Below, one piece after another: positions 42,659-54,900 of a stretch of 64,000 nt of DNA. Positions within the stretch are counted from its first letter, which is position 1. Each line of letters opens with the position of its first letter. Source of the stretch: Didymella arachidicola. Lineage: Eukaryota; Ascomycota; Dothideomycetes; Pleosporales; Didymellaceae. The stretch is taken from the NCBI GenBank assembly GCA_016630955.3, contig CM049999.1, forward strand, positions 1,178,001 to 1,242,000. The letters are read 5' to 3'. Position numbers and translations under genes: made by a program. The notes under the pieces were generated by a model, which saw only the letters and a list, made by a program, of their open reading frames with translations, had not been told where the DNA came from and searched no databases.

Positions 42659-43830
42659 TTACTCGCCTCCAAGACGACGGCCGGGGCCCATGCCTCCAAA
42701 GTTCGTGCCGGTACTACGTCCAGTGCTTGGTTGGTTGGAGCCAGTCTCGCGCCCGCGACCCTGCACAGCATGTCCGTATCCTCTGTTCTGCACCGTTCCA
42801 GGCGTCGCACCGAACCAACGCTTCACTATCTGGGGTGTGAAGATGTAATTCTTGCCGCCACCAAATGTCGGCCAAATGCGTGTGAGGAAGTCGTACAGGT
42901 GTGCGGCGATCAGACCGAAGACCTGTGTAAGTGCAGCGTTCTGACCATCGATAATGAAGGTCATGAACAGCAGGGCGAACGGCAGGAACTTAGCATCGAA
43001 ATTCACGATGAAGAAGTTGACTTGACGCGTGGGGTTGTCTTGGGCGAATGTGTACGCGTACGCGAGCGAAAGGGCGGAGAGGAACGTGTAACCGTTGAAG
43101 AGCACACCTGCAGTCGCCTTTCATCACCGTCAGCAACTCTTCTCTCAAGGAAACGCGCGCATATTGCCTGAGCGAAAAGAAGACGGAAGTATGTAGGGAG
43201 CCAACACCGCCGAGCAGAATTGTGAGTCTGCACAGCTTTCTCAAGTAGCTATCCCACCATGCCTACACACCGCAACAGCCCTAAGATATTTTGCGAATGA
43301 CGGACAGTGTGATGTGCAGGGGTAATCTTCCTCGGTTCCAGGAACCACTTCAGCCATTGACTCAAGCTGGGTGGGCAGATAATCAGAGGTGGTGCTCTGT
43401 TGCCAGAGATCTACAGAATGCAATGCAAAGATGTGCGAGAGGCAAATACTTACGACTATGACCGAGCCAACGAACATAGTGTACACAAAAAAGTCGCCCG
43501 GCTGCGCAAAGCGCGACGACTCGCGCTCGAGAGCACTGCCGTACTGGTATAGGAAGTATGGATCTAGCAGAATGGCGAACTTCGGTTTCGTAATCAGAAA
43601 CGCCGTGAAGATGCGCCAGACCTGCGGTACGATCTTCGTCGTGAAGACAAATTGGTTCGCGAAGATGTACTGGTACAGATTGATGAGGCCGCCATAGCCC
43701 AGAGCAGATACAACTACAGAGAGTGCCGTGATGGTCCTGCGCAAATGTAAGAATTGTCCCTAGCGCAGAGCCTGTAATGAAGCAGCGAAGCTTACCTGGA
43801 GACCGGCGGCAGCGTCCAAAAGACATCCAT
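42659..43830 (-). CDS. Derlin (Der1/Dfm1-like) ER-associated degradation protein
   Basis: Four exons, 43830-43796, 43736-43454, 43235-43208 and 43107-42659, give 264 residues. It begins MDVFWTLPPVSRTITAL, the derlin N-terminus, then LVYGGL-like ALGYGGLINLYQY, QVWRIFTAFLITKP (the WR motif) and FLYQYGSALE. The third exon is only 28 bases and bridges GSVIV to LTILLGGVLF. The last exon has FAQDNPTRQV, LPFALLFMTF, then AAHLYDFLTRIWPTFGGGKN, and a Gly/Arg-rich tail after KRWFG. Derlins are rhomboid pseudoproteases of the ER membrane that help retrotranslocate misfolded proteins to Cdc48. Dfm1-type proteins carry SHP boxes in the tail; the FGGMGPGRRLGG near the end could be one. Intron 3 has a weak GTGTTG donor. 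Confidence 0.85.
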
Positions 43831-44553
43831 TGTAAATCACGACTGCGAGCGAGCGTGGTGAGTGGTGATGTCTGAGGAACAGCGAGTGCTGCCTGGAAGA
43901 ATAGTTTTAAGCAAGCCGTGGCCTTTTGAGGCGCGCCAGTCGCGTGGGGCCCACCAGAAATGACTAAGCAACTAGCTTGAGCACAGGCCCCTTCGCGCTG
44001 AGGACTGCAGTGCATCGAGAGGCGGATTTCCTTACGAAAGTACGCAAGATATGACGAACATTTAGGATGGTCTGAACTTTTTCATCAAAGGTCGACATCT
44101 TAACGGTCACAGCGACTCCCTTGTCGCGAAAAAGATAGATCTCGAGCTCTTTTGAAATGAACGAGAGGTCTCTGATTGAGCTCGCAGCATAGCTACGCCT
44201 TTTAAATGACTTCGTAGACTGCGGCGGTTCTTTCTTGCACTCCTTCTCTAGTGCTCACAACAGGTCACTGTGTGGGACGAGTGGAGGGGACTGAGGAGAG
44301 GTGGGCGAGGTCTTGCGTACAAAGCTCAAGGCACCAGAGGTCACACAGTGAACTGCAACGATTGTCTACCTAACTCCCGACACCATGCGAAAGAAAGACA
44401 AAATTGCCGGTGACGGCGACGTGTTACCACGCACTAAGCTGTCTCGCGTGGATCTAAGAGAGCCTGAACTCTGATTTCATGCTCGTCCACATGCTCCATA
44501 TACATACTTACAATCTCAAAAGCTAACATCCTTGCCCTTACCCATGCTCGTGC
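43831..44553. other. Intergenic, derlin promoter
   Basis: Derlin upstream region and the 3' end of the next minus-strand gene. No gene seen. Confidence 0.55.
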
Positions 44554-47500
44554 TCAAGCCACATAGTAGAGCTTCATAGCACACAGCACCCTCTTCCTGC
44601 AGACCGGGCAGTTCTGTACCTCCCTCGCGCACTGCAAACATGCTACCACATGACCGCAGTCGTAAAACGCTGCGTCTGCAGCGTCCTCCCAGCAGATCCG
44701 GCACAAACGTTCTTCCTCCTGCGCGTTCTTCCAGTGCGTCACACCCTCGCCAAATTTCTTATCGTTCTTCCAACCGCCGACAAAGGTATTGCCAGTCGCA
44801 GCTTCGACAAAGGTGCCGGACCCGTGCTGCTGATTGTCGACCCAGTCTCCGTCGTACGTGTCGCCGTTCTGGAACGTGTAGAGGCCGTGACCATGGCGCT
44901 GGCCGAGCTGGAAAGTGCCTTCGTAGGTGGCACCGCTGTGATAGAACATTTTCCCATGACCGTGGCGGTGACCATTTTTGATCTCGCCTTTGTAGTATTC
45001 AGAGGAGAAATAGTTGTATGTAAAGTGGCCATTCAAGTGTGAAGGAAAGTTTCGGGCAAATACACGGTATGCGAGGAAGGATTGTGGTTCAGCAAAGGCA
45101 GCATGACCAGCGAGGGCGCTGCGCTGCTCATCCGTCTGCGGCATTGCGGCGATGAGAACCGGGGTGTTGTGTAAGTCGACCTGAAGGAAGGTACGGCGGT
45201 TCTTGATCGATCGAAGGGTATGGAGCTCTTCCTCTTCCCAGATATCAATCTTCTTCTTGTCTTCCATGGGCAAGCCCAGGCACTTCACAAGTGTCTCATC
45301 TACCCGAGCGGACCTCTTAACAATATACGTGCCTCGAGCCTCGAGGGCCTGCTTCTCTGCGTTGAAGAACTTGAGGAAGAAGTATATTTCATCCGCAGGA
45401 GGCTCAGGGCTGGGTGTACGTGCTAGAGGTGGCGGTGGTGGTGGCATGAACCCGGTAGGAAGATCGGCCGGCGGGGGTAGTGGAGGAGGAAGGGCATCTT
45501 GTGTGCCACCCATCTGTGTATCGTTAAGGAGAGCTGGAGGTGCCGCAACAGGGTCCGCAATCTCAGACTCAGCGGAATGATCATCTTCCATTGCGTCGTT
45601 TCCTTCACTCGTAATAGGAGGCACGGCCGTCGAGGTCTGAGGTCTTGGCTGCACAGGTGCTACTGACTCCGGCCCAGGCTCGTCAGGTTCGCTCATCGGC
45701 GTGTCCTCAGAACGGGCGACTTCTGCCGAACTCTCGAGCTCAGACTCAGCATCGATCACGACGATGTTATCATCTGTCACAGCTAACAGCTCCTCAGTAG
45801 TCTCATGGATCTTCTCTTCTTCCTCAGGTGGTGCTGGAAGGTCCGCATATTCCACAATGTGTGTCCACAAGCGGCGGCATCCGAAATGCATCCGGTCAAA
45901 CTTCCACTCTTTCGATTCCAGGTATCGGTCGTAGGGGCCGCTGGAGTACTCTATTCTGCCAGAGGTCGACAAATGCGGACGGCCTTGGAAGCCTCGCAAC
46001 GGGTCCAGAAACCAAAACTTGACTTGTCGAGAATCCTTGACATCTTTGACAACTGACGCAATCTTACTGCGAATGTCACCGCAGCTGTCTGCGCGTGACA
46101 ATTGAATGGCGTAGATATGATCGACATTGCCTGTTGTCCATCTGGGATTGTAGGCCTCGAAGATACCAGGTCCTTCATGTTGAAGGAAGAGGCGAGAGTC
46201 GATGACCTGGAAGTCGACTAGGGCGGGCTTATCAGAGCTTTCTTTAGCTATTAGCGGATCCACGCTATCAACCATCGTGACTGGCTCATTATGGGACGGA
46301 GGGGGTGGCAACGGATCCAAAACACTGGCGCTCCTTTTTCTCTCAACGTCGGTCTTGATCCACTGTGGTACCTCCCACGGCTCAGATCCGGCGCCCGGCT
46401 TCAAGACAACAGCAGCTGTGTCGTCACGAACATACATGGCAATGTATGCAACAGGGTCGTTGCCCTCGATACGACCAGAGCTAATCCTGCCCTCGTGTGC
46501 ATTGATGGCCTCCTTTTGATTGAGGCATTTCACATGGTTCTCATCTTTGCTGTCTGAGTAGCTGTACCACCTAGATCCTGGTCCCTCAGGCCTGAGGATT
46601 GGCTGGTAGACGTACGACTGAAGGGTCTGCTTGTGGACTACGATTCCATAGAGCGTGTACGCTACGCCACGGACATACACGTGATCATCAAGCGAGACTG
46701 CATTGAGCAGCTTCAAGTATGAACGTGTCTTGGAGTCGAATTCTTGTCGCTCCAGCTCCACCGTCAGCAGCTGAGGTAGCTCTTCTGATACCGTTACGAG
46801 ATCGATTGACTTATCAATTGCGCCTTGCATGCTTTCAACACCGATAACTGGAACTTTGTAGCTTGGGACACCGATGCTGTGATTGCGCTTAGGGCCGCAT
46901 ATCGCGGCGAAAGTGACGGCTCCGGGTGTGCCCTGCAACTCTTGCTCTAGCTTCGCACGCAGTACCTCCCATGTTTCGACAACATCAAGCTTATCGATAC
47001 GCTCATGAATGCCATACCATTCGAGGGCGTCGAGTACGTCGTCCAAAGCTACAGCACCAGCTCCAGGGTCTACTTGTGTCCGAAGCATATACAGAACCTT
47101 CTTGAGAGCGCTCAGAAGGGGCTTAGGGTGCGCAAACGGCTCCGCTTCTGGGTCAGGCGCGTGGGCGCTGTACAAAAGCTCCCGGAACGGCTTGAAAAGC
47201 ATCCATGACGCAATTGCCGAGATCATGTTCCCACCAGGAGCGCTGGCATCCTCACCCAGCATCAGGCCCTGCAAGCCGGTCATGGCGAAGCTGTCCCATG
47301 GATTCTCGCGGCTGTGATGTTCCCAAAGGCAATCGGTCTCGTCTTCGATGATCCGAATGTAGCCGGTAAACGCAAGCTTATCGCCACGCAGAAGCGCTTG
47401 GCGTTGACCACGTAGCCGATGCGGTATATCGTAGTGTGGTCCATGAAATCTGGTCCACCCCCAATCAGGTGAGCCATTACAGAAGCGATGCAAAGCGGTC

Positions 47501-48745
47501 CGTGAGTAGTTGACGCGGGGCTCGCTAGGATTGTACATAACGACTGAGACTTGGGCTGCAACGCTCTTCCGTTTAGGTAGCTGCTTGGAGCCCAGAAGCG
47601 GCAAAGGTGTGTATTGGTGGTCCAAAACGGATGTTTCTGCTGCAGAAGCCGTCGTTACACTCTCGTCACCCTCTTCCATGCTTGCATCTTTAGCCACAGA
47701 GTCCACACGGCCGTTTTTTTTCTTGGACGAAGGGTCGATAACACTGAGGCATTCCAGATACACACTTAGATAATCGGAGTCGTTCCCCTTCGGATAGAAC
47801 TTGATCTGCCATTGGTGTCCACCAATAGTCACGACATCCGACTTCATGACAATGTCACGGTTCGGTTGTTCTCGTGTTCCGTTGTAGCGATCAATGGTCC
47901 AGTCAATCCGTCCACTGACGCCTACGGTGTATTCTGGCTCGTCCACTGGCAGGAATGCGCGACCCTCCCAATACTCGTGATCCAGAGCGCTGTGTTCGAT
48001 GGAGGCCTCGATCTCCTTCATTTCAATCTCATCCGGGGCGGAGGTATCTTCCTGAATGGGGTGCCACGGCTGCATGCCATCTTCTTCGTCTGAGGATTCG
48101 GAATCGGATCGCACGGGCTCGGCAGGTGGAGGTGGAGGAGGCTGGAGGTCTGAGTCAAAGAGAGGGGGGAGTATCGACGGAGGCGGTTCAGTCTGCGTGT
48201 GTGAGCAATTCCGTCACTGAGTGTAGCTTAGAGTGGATGTTACTTACTGCGCCATCTGCAGCAGCAGCAACAAAATCGATCTGCACACTGCTGTCTGCCT
48301 CAGCGTCAGCAGCATTGGCTGCTGCAGCCAGCTGCGACTGAAGTGTAGAAATATTGGGTTGACCAGCTGAGCCGTTCGGTAGCACAAGCCGCTGGTCTGT
48401 GTCCGGGGTCGTGTCCATAGCGTCTTCGCCAACTAACGCAACCTCCACGGCGACAGTGTCCATAGAGGCTGAGGGAGGTGTTGCAGACTGTTGCTCGGGT
48501 CGTGCTGGTTCATCCGCCAGGCCTTCTTCATCGTGCATCTCTGCATCTTCCCGGTCGTGCCGCTGGCCCGTAGGCGGCAGTGTGGGAGCGGAGGCGCTCA
48601 TGTCTATATCGGTCGGTGGAGGGACAGGCGGTGGAGACGATGGCGTTGTTGCATGTTGCAGGCGATTAGGTGAGTGTGAGGGGCTAGAAAAGGTAGGTGA
48701 AGTTGATTGCTGAAAGTGCAACGGCTGCTCTACGCTAACGCTCAT
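44554..48745 (-). CDS. MATH / inactive-looking USP / MORN / RING fusion protein
   Basis: Two exons, 48745-48248 and 48192-44554, give 1378 residues starting MSVSVEQPLHF. Domain order: a disordered acidic/proline-rich N-terminus (1-240); a MATH domain (about 260-390, SDVVTIGGHQWQIKFYP); a USP-like region beginning WDSFAMTGLQGLMLG; a second disordered linker with a proline run; a ubiquitin-like segment (YFFLKFFNAEKQAL, near 1080); about four MORN repeats (EYYKGEIKNGHRHGHGK onward, about 1225-1320); and a C3HC4 RING in the last 49 residues (CRICWED, DCGHVVAC, CPVC). MATH-USP-Ubl resembles Ubp15/USP7. The USP Cys box has no Cys where TCYMNS should be, and the His box reads LQSYVYQP in place of GHYYAY. 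It is therefore likely a dead protease with an E3 end. Confidence 0.88.
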
Positions 48746-49525
48746 GGCTTGGATCGGGACTTGCTTGCATGTGTGACCAAGATAAAGCTTGTCAAAGAAC
48801 ACTGGATATATCGCCGAGTAGCAGGTAAGATCACTCGGTTCTATCAGCACGGCAACATGCGCAGGCAGCTGGACAGCTAGGGCGCTTGTGATTGCGGAGC
48901 TGTGTGCCGGCAAGGCAAAGGGTGTGTCAATATTGTACAAGATAGCAGGAGCCAAGCTTGGAACGATGCAGGTATGAGAAAAGGCTGAGGACGATGTCAA
49001 CAACACGAGTGATCAGTCACGGGCGTGGCTGGGCTTAAACCCTACGGCTGCAGGCAGCTGTCGATGCACAACACACTGAAGTGAGGCGTAAGCTAGCCGC
49101 GAACCCCCGCGTCGTGGCGCGGCATTCCCTTGCGCCCTCGCTGGCATCGTGGAGCCTTTCTTCAGCTTGTCACCTACCGGATCGTGATGTTGACTCATGG
49201 CCTCAAGGCTGCACCGCGTCATGATGGACTCCAGGAGGCCGCCTTCAGAGCTGGAGCTCCCCAGCTTATCGATTGCTTGAGGCTCCACAACTACTAGGCC
49301 TTACTATGTTGAGCCTAACGAGGAGCTGCGACCTACCGCGCCCTCCCTGCAGCTCCCGCATAGTCTAACGCATGCCAGGCCTTCCGCGGCTTTCGCCACC
49401 TCGCTCATCGCACTAGAGTCATCGGAAGTCAGACACACGCTCCATAGGATTAAGAGCTTCACTGCACTGGTCGAATACGATGTGTATGCGTCCAGTCATG
49501 CATCGTTCGCATCATCTATGAGATA
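48746..49525. other. Intergenic, deoxyhypusine synthase 3' end and MATH/RING promoter
   Basis: The frame of the MATH/RING gene stays open to 49006, but no ATG occurs upstream of 48745 in it, so that part is treated as leader. Nothing else seen. Confidence 0.55.
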
Positions 49526-50730
49526 CTATACTGGCGACTTTTGAACGCTCGCAAAAGTCGCAGCCACTATGAGCGGGAACACTACTGTAGCCTCTGCATA
49601 TACCTTCACGCTGTCGCCATCCAATTTGATCTTGCCCCAGCTGACCGCCTCGTCTGGCCGTGCTCCCGCATCACTGCCGTCGAACTCCTGAGCCGTGTTA
49701 ACGTAGACAGCGCTTTCTGCGCCGTTGCGCATCAGATTGGCGTTCGCAATGTGATGTTTGACAATACCTCCACCGAGCACGATCATGCCAGTCCTCTTTG
49801 CTCGCACTGCAATGGTGTTGATCTTCCGGATGTCTTCGACAATGTCCACTCGCAAGCACTCAGGTGATGCCTTGAATGTATGGAAGTACAACATGTCGCC
49901 AAGACTGCCGTCTGTCAGAGCCGGACAGAACACAGGGATGTCATTCTTCCATGCCCAGTAGTAGACAGATCGTTCATCGTTAATCTCTTTGCCCAGGCGA
50001 TGGATCATCTTGCTCGGCGTCCAGTGCATTGGCTCCTCTGTCTTCTTGCTTGCTTCCTGCTCCTCCAGCATCTTGTCGAGGATGGGCACAACCCAGTCTT
50101 CGAACGCGCAGTAGTTGCTGTTCGGAACAACAAGGTTACCTATTCTGTTCATACCCTTGGCACGCAAACCGGCGCCGGGCGTTGAGAAAGCACCAAGGTA
50201 GGTGGGCGCGAGACATTTGATGAAGTCCTCTTCGACGCCGCCGGCCGTTGTAACGATGGCAGATACGTGTTTGTGTTGCACAAGGTACCGCAGTGTTTCC
50301 CGCAGGCCGGAAGAAATCAAGTTGGACGTGTAGCCCAGGAAGATCGTCGTCCCCTCATTGGTCTCCGGGTCGTTCCATGCGCGCTGTCACCTGTTAGCAG
50401 GAAACGCGACGCGCATGAGCGAGAGTGAGACGGCGGCCCTATTTTCGGACGATGCACCGCTAGCTCGGTCTTTGCTCCAGGGCTGCGAACAGCCCCGTGC
50501 GGAAGACTCACCATGCCGTTTATGATCCGCACTGCCTCTCCGACTGAGGTTGCCTGGAAGCCCATATTTGAGTACCCGCCTATGAGCTCCTCAACCGTGA
50601 TGCTGCGGTTGGCATACTGGTTGAAGTCGATTCCTTGGACCTCTTTTGCATCTGCAGGCACTGGCTCGGAGGGTTTCAAAACCGCATCGGTGGCGCCAAT
50701 GGGGGCCGCAGCCTCGATGCCGGTTGACAT
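49526..50730 (-). CDS. DYS1: Deoxyhypusine synthase
   Basis: Two exons, 50730-50512 and 50383-49526, give 358 residues, the family's normal length. It transfers the aminobutyl group of spermidine, using NAD, to a lysine of eIF5A in the first step of hypusine formation. Landmarks: GIDFNQYANRSITVEELI, GFQATSVGEAVRIIN, then across the 128-base intron RAWNDPET and IFLGYTSNLISSGLRE, VTTAGGVEEDFIKCL, NDIPVFCPALTDGSLGDM, GGGIVKHHIANANLM, TAQEFDGSDAGARPDEA, and the active-site lysine Lys324 in VSWGKI. All essential residues are present. In-frame upstream ATGs exist, including one at 50820, but homology favours the ATG at 50730. Confidence 0.96.
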
Positions 50731-51998
50731 GACGCTTCGTGTAGAGGCACAGTAGGTTTCTTCCTGCTGTGAGATGTCGCCGTAGATGTTGTCGTGCGCG
50801 CAACCGATGTTCAATGCTGTCATTCGAAATTCTTCTTTTAGGTTTTCCTGATGACTTGAACAACGCTGCGGTGTGGGGTCGGGCACGGTTGTCAGGGACA
50901 CAGTAGCGCGCCTTCACAGATCTTCAACCGGCAATCTCTGACACGATGTGTCCCTGAACCTCTGAGGGGCTTCTGGACCGCACAGACAGGGCTATGATGC
51001 ACAACAGCGGTATAGTGTCTTTCAGGAATCTTGTCGCACTGTGTTCGAGGTGTCTGTTGTTCTGTGATGCCACTGTTGTTCGTGGCGGCGTTTTCTCGAA
51101 ACTCGTCTACTACCGAACTGTGGCTAGACCGTCTGACCTTGGACGGGCTGGGGCCCGAATCTTCACATCATTCTCCAATCACGAACCAATAGGATCGTGC
51201 ACCCACAAGGGGGGAGCGCACTGGCGCAACGGGTGGGTGCAGTTGTGCATGGACCTTTTGCATCTGTCGTAATGGCAGCGGGATCCGTGGCCTGGTCTAT
51301 TCATCTCACACACACGCTCTACAACAGCAACCTCCTCGACGGCACCATGTCGCCGGCCTCCATCCGCGCGCCATCTGGCTGAAAACCGCTACCGCTTCTA
51401 CGTGCTGCCATCTGGACGTCCACTGACGTGTCGGCAACCAATCGCCCTGTCAACACCAGCAAACTGCCTTTTTCCAGCCTGCAGGCCGCGTCAAGGGCGC
51501 TGCAGCCACTCTAAGCCGTAGGGACCAGCTGCCAGCACTCTCCGTCAGCCGCTCGCTTTCTATTGACACGACTGTGAGTGCCCATCGACCTCAGTGCCTG
51601 GGAGTCCAGCGGCGTGAACTCGGCTCGTTCAGCCTGCCAAGCAAAACGAGACAACGAGGCGGCGGATCACAGAAACCGGCGCTACCCAAATCCACAATTG
51701 AGCACAGACGTTTCCGTCAACCCTGGAAGGCCTGACAACACGTCGAGACCGAGACGCCAATCAAGCACCCTTCAAGGGTCCGGATTTCAACTGCGACTGC
51801 GACTGCGACTCAGTTACAACTGTGCAATTGTCGTCCCAATCACCAACCCGCTTTTTCGTCACATCACTGTGCTCGTAACTGCGCGTCTACCGTCGCGCCT
51901 GGGGCCACGTGCCACGCTATTGCAGAACCGTCCCTGGTGCACACCTTCGCCCATGCCGCGGTTGTTGAAGGACCACTCTAGTTCCTCAGATTGCAGTC
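50731..51998. promoter_or_regulatory. Long divergent promoter/leader, DYS1 and SNT1-like gene
   Basis: About 1.27 kb between divergent starts. An open frame at 51578-52108 overlaps the SNT1-like start but has no ATG and no protein features. A leader intron in the SNT1-like transcript is possible. Confidence 0.5.
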
Positions 51999-54900
51999 AT
52001 GTCTTCGTATCGCTACCCGGAAAACAACAGGAGTGGACGAGACAGATCGCCACCATATCGAGACCGCAGACCTTCCGCGTTCGGCGGCGGATACCCACCA
52101 AGAGCTAACGACAGCGCAAGATCCAATCAAGACTCAAACGGGTTTCCGCCACGGGACGTCCCTCGAGGACCTAAGGTACTCTCTGATGCGCCACGTGGCG
52201 CTGCTCCTGGAGGCCCATCTGGCGCGCCCTTAACGCCTCGCGATGGACGAGGGAGGGGTTTTCCTGGAAGGGGTGAGCCTACTCCTCTGCGAGATGCACC
52301 GCCGCTCAGCAGCGGACCTGCGCCACCTTTGACGAACACGCACAACTCATGGAGAGCCGATCGTGACCGTGATCGTGACCGAGACTTCGATCGAGACCGT
52401 AGAGAGAGACGCCCAAGTCCGCCACCGCGGCGCTCGCCAATCCGTGATCTCCGGGACCCTCGAGACCAACGAGACTTCCCACCACGTGATCTCGATGTTG
52501 GCCGAGCCCGTAGGAACTCACGGGATGGGCCGCCTTCAGCGGGGTCCACTTTCTCAGATCCTCCTAATCTGGGCACGGGGTCTTCGTATCGTGGCAGTGG
52601 AATTGGGCGAGGACGAGGTGGCAGAGACTTTGGCGGACGTGGCAGACCATTCCATAATGATGATCGAGACAGACACCATGATCCCAGGGATCGCCCGTTG
52701 GACCGCTCGTACAGACCACGCAGTCGATCGCCAATACGGCGCGATCGAGACATGCGGGACGAACGAGAATTCGACAGGAGAGATCGAGATGACCGCCGAT
52801 TCCCCAGAGAGTACGACTCCTACATCGGGCCTGCTGGCGCCTCCAAACCTGGCATAAGAGCACTGGACACCCACCGTGGGCCCGGGGCACCTGACTCGCG
52901 TCACATACCGGGCACACCCACTGGACAGACTCCCCACTCTTCGCATCACGCATCTCCGGCAGATCGGCTAGGATCCCAGGTGGACTCGTACTCTCGACGC
53001 TCGTCTGTTGCAATTGACCCATCAGCTACTAAGGACTCCCGTCGAGACCCCGGTAAGGACGACCTCTTGTTAGCCAGCCGCGCAGAGGCGTCCAGGGAAA
53101 GGTATGCCCCACGTGCTTCGTCGCCACCCGCTGCAGTCCCAGCCTTTGGATCTAATGTCTGGAGAAATCCCACGCTTGATGTGAGGCCAAGCACAACAGC
53201 AGCAGCACCTCCCAAACCTGTACAGGCCAGCACTCCGGTATCAATAACACCCACGTCTTCGGCATTAGCACCTCCTGCAGTAGATTCTGTTGTTCCCGTT
53301 ACGGCGCCCGTTCTAGCTCCCGCTCCAGTATCAAGTGCCGCTCCAGCGGTCATCCAGTCTCCACCACCTGCATCTTCCGCGCCCGCTGCGCCCACAGCAC
53401 CTCCGATCGTCACGGCTCCTCCTGCATCCGTAGCGACCAAGCACAGTGTATCCTCTGCGCCCGTTGCCCCGCCTACTGGGCCCAAAGCAGACAGAGTCTC
53501 CGATCGACTCACATCCGAGCGACCTCCTTTTGATGCGCCCGCACAAGAAAATCGTTCAGCTCCAAATGGTCCTCCTCGTATGGACCCGCCCCCAACTCTA
53601 CAGACATCTGCTCTGTCCACTACATCTGGCGTGCCGGAGACAGAACCTAAAGCTCCGACCTCGCGGCCTATCAATGCGCCGCAGTACCCAGCACGTCAAG
53701 GTCCCCCGCCATCGGCACCATCTGCGTCAACAGGGCCTGCCAAATCACCACCTCAAGGCCCTGCACCACGACCGCGACCACCTCCTACTGCGCCGCAGGC
53801 AGCCATGAGGACTAATGTGTCGCCTTCGTTTTCAAGGACTCTATTGCCATCGTATGCTTCAAGAGATGCGTCTTCCAGCACAGCACCACCTCCACCTTTG
53901 GGCCCTCGTAGCGGCAGTGGTGACGCTGCTGTTAGCACATCTCCAAAAAGCTTGCCTGCCAACATCCCAACTGGTCCGAAGGCTGATAGAACATCCATGG
54001 GAGCGCGGCCAGCTCCGCCATATGCAACGTCTGAGCGACCTGGCTTCAACGCACCGAGAGCACCTATGGGCGGCGGGCCGAAAAGTATGCAATGGGTTCG
54101 ACCGGGTCACATCCCTAGCCGACCTACCGTGCCCACTAAGCGGGAGCTACCCATTGATGATCGTGAGCGATCATTTGGGTCGGCCCCCAAAGCTCCTAAA
54201 ATCGAGTTCGGTAGCGCCGCTAATGTGCATCCACAACGAATGCAGCAGGCACAGTTTGGCTCGCCATTATTCTTCCCCCCTCCTGGCGAACACGAGAGAC
54301 CACGAGGCCGAGCTGCATCGGCGGAACGATCTCTGGCCCAGTCGTTGAAGCCCGGGGCTATCGAAACAAGGCGGCATTCTGATGTGTTCATGGCCGATGC
54401 ATCTCCACGACCAGTGCAGCCGCCTATGTCAATTGCATCGTCTGCCCCGGATGCCTTACAAGACTCTGATGAGGACCTTGATCTCGATGAAGACGACTTC
54501 GCTGAATCAGAAGCGAAATACAACAAAGACAAGGCTGCCCTTGAAGCAAAGCTGATAGACCTTAGTGCGCCCCACTTGCGTGCAACGACCCCTCTACAAG
54601 AGATCATCCTACTGTCGTCCGTGACTGTTGAGCACCTTCCCATGCCATTCGAGGAAGTTGAGCAAGAAAGCGTCAAGAAAGAAGATGTGCCTCGGCCTCA
54701 AGAAGTCATCGCTGCATCGCCTCTACACCCGTCTACGGCACAGAAGCCAATCGCGCCTTTGACGCCAAGAGCTGAGGATACGGATGATAGCAGCTCGGAC
54801 AGGCGAGCTGACCACTCAGTTGCTCCTGCGACTGTTGCCCTGCGTTTACGACGCGAAGTCTCCAAAGAGTTGGAGATATTGCCTGATCTTAGTGCACTGC

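Noticed and set aside
48746..49006. N-terminal extension of the MATH/RING protein
   Set aside because: Frame is open but has no ATG upstream of 48745.
50512..50901. N-terminal extension of deoxyhypusine synthase
   Set aside because: In-frame upstream, but family length and start favour the ATG at 50730.
52946..53674. 242-codon minus-strand Gly/Ala-rich frame
   Set aside because: Antisense of the Pro/Ala-rich part of the SNT1-like gene.
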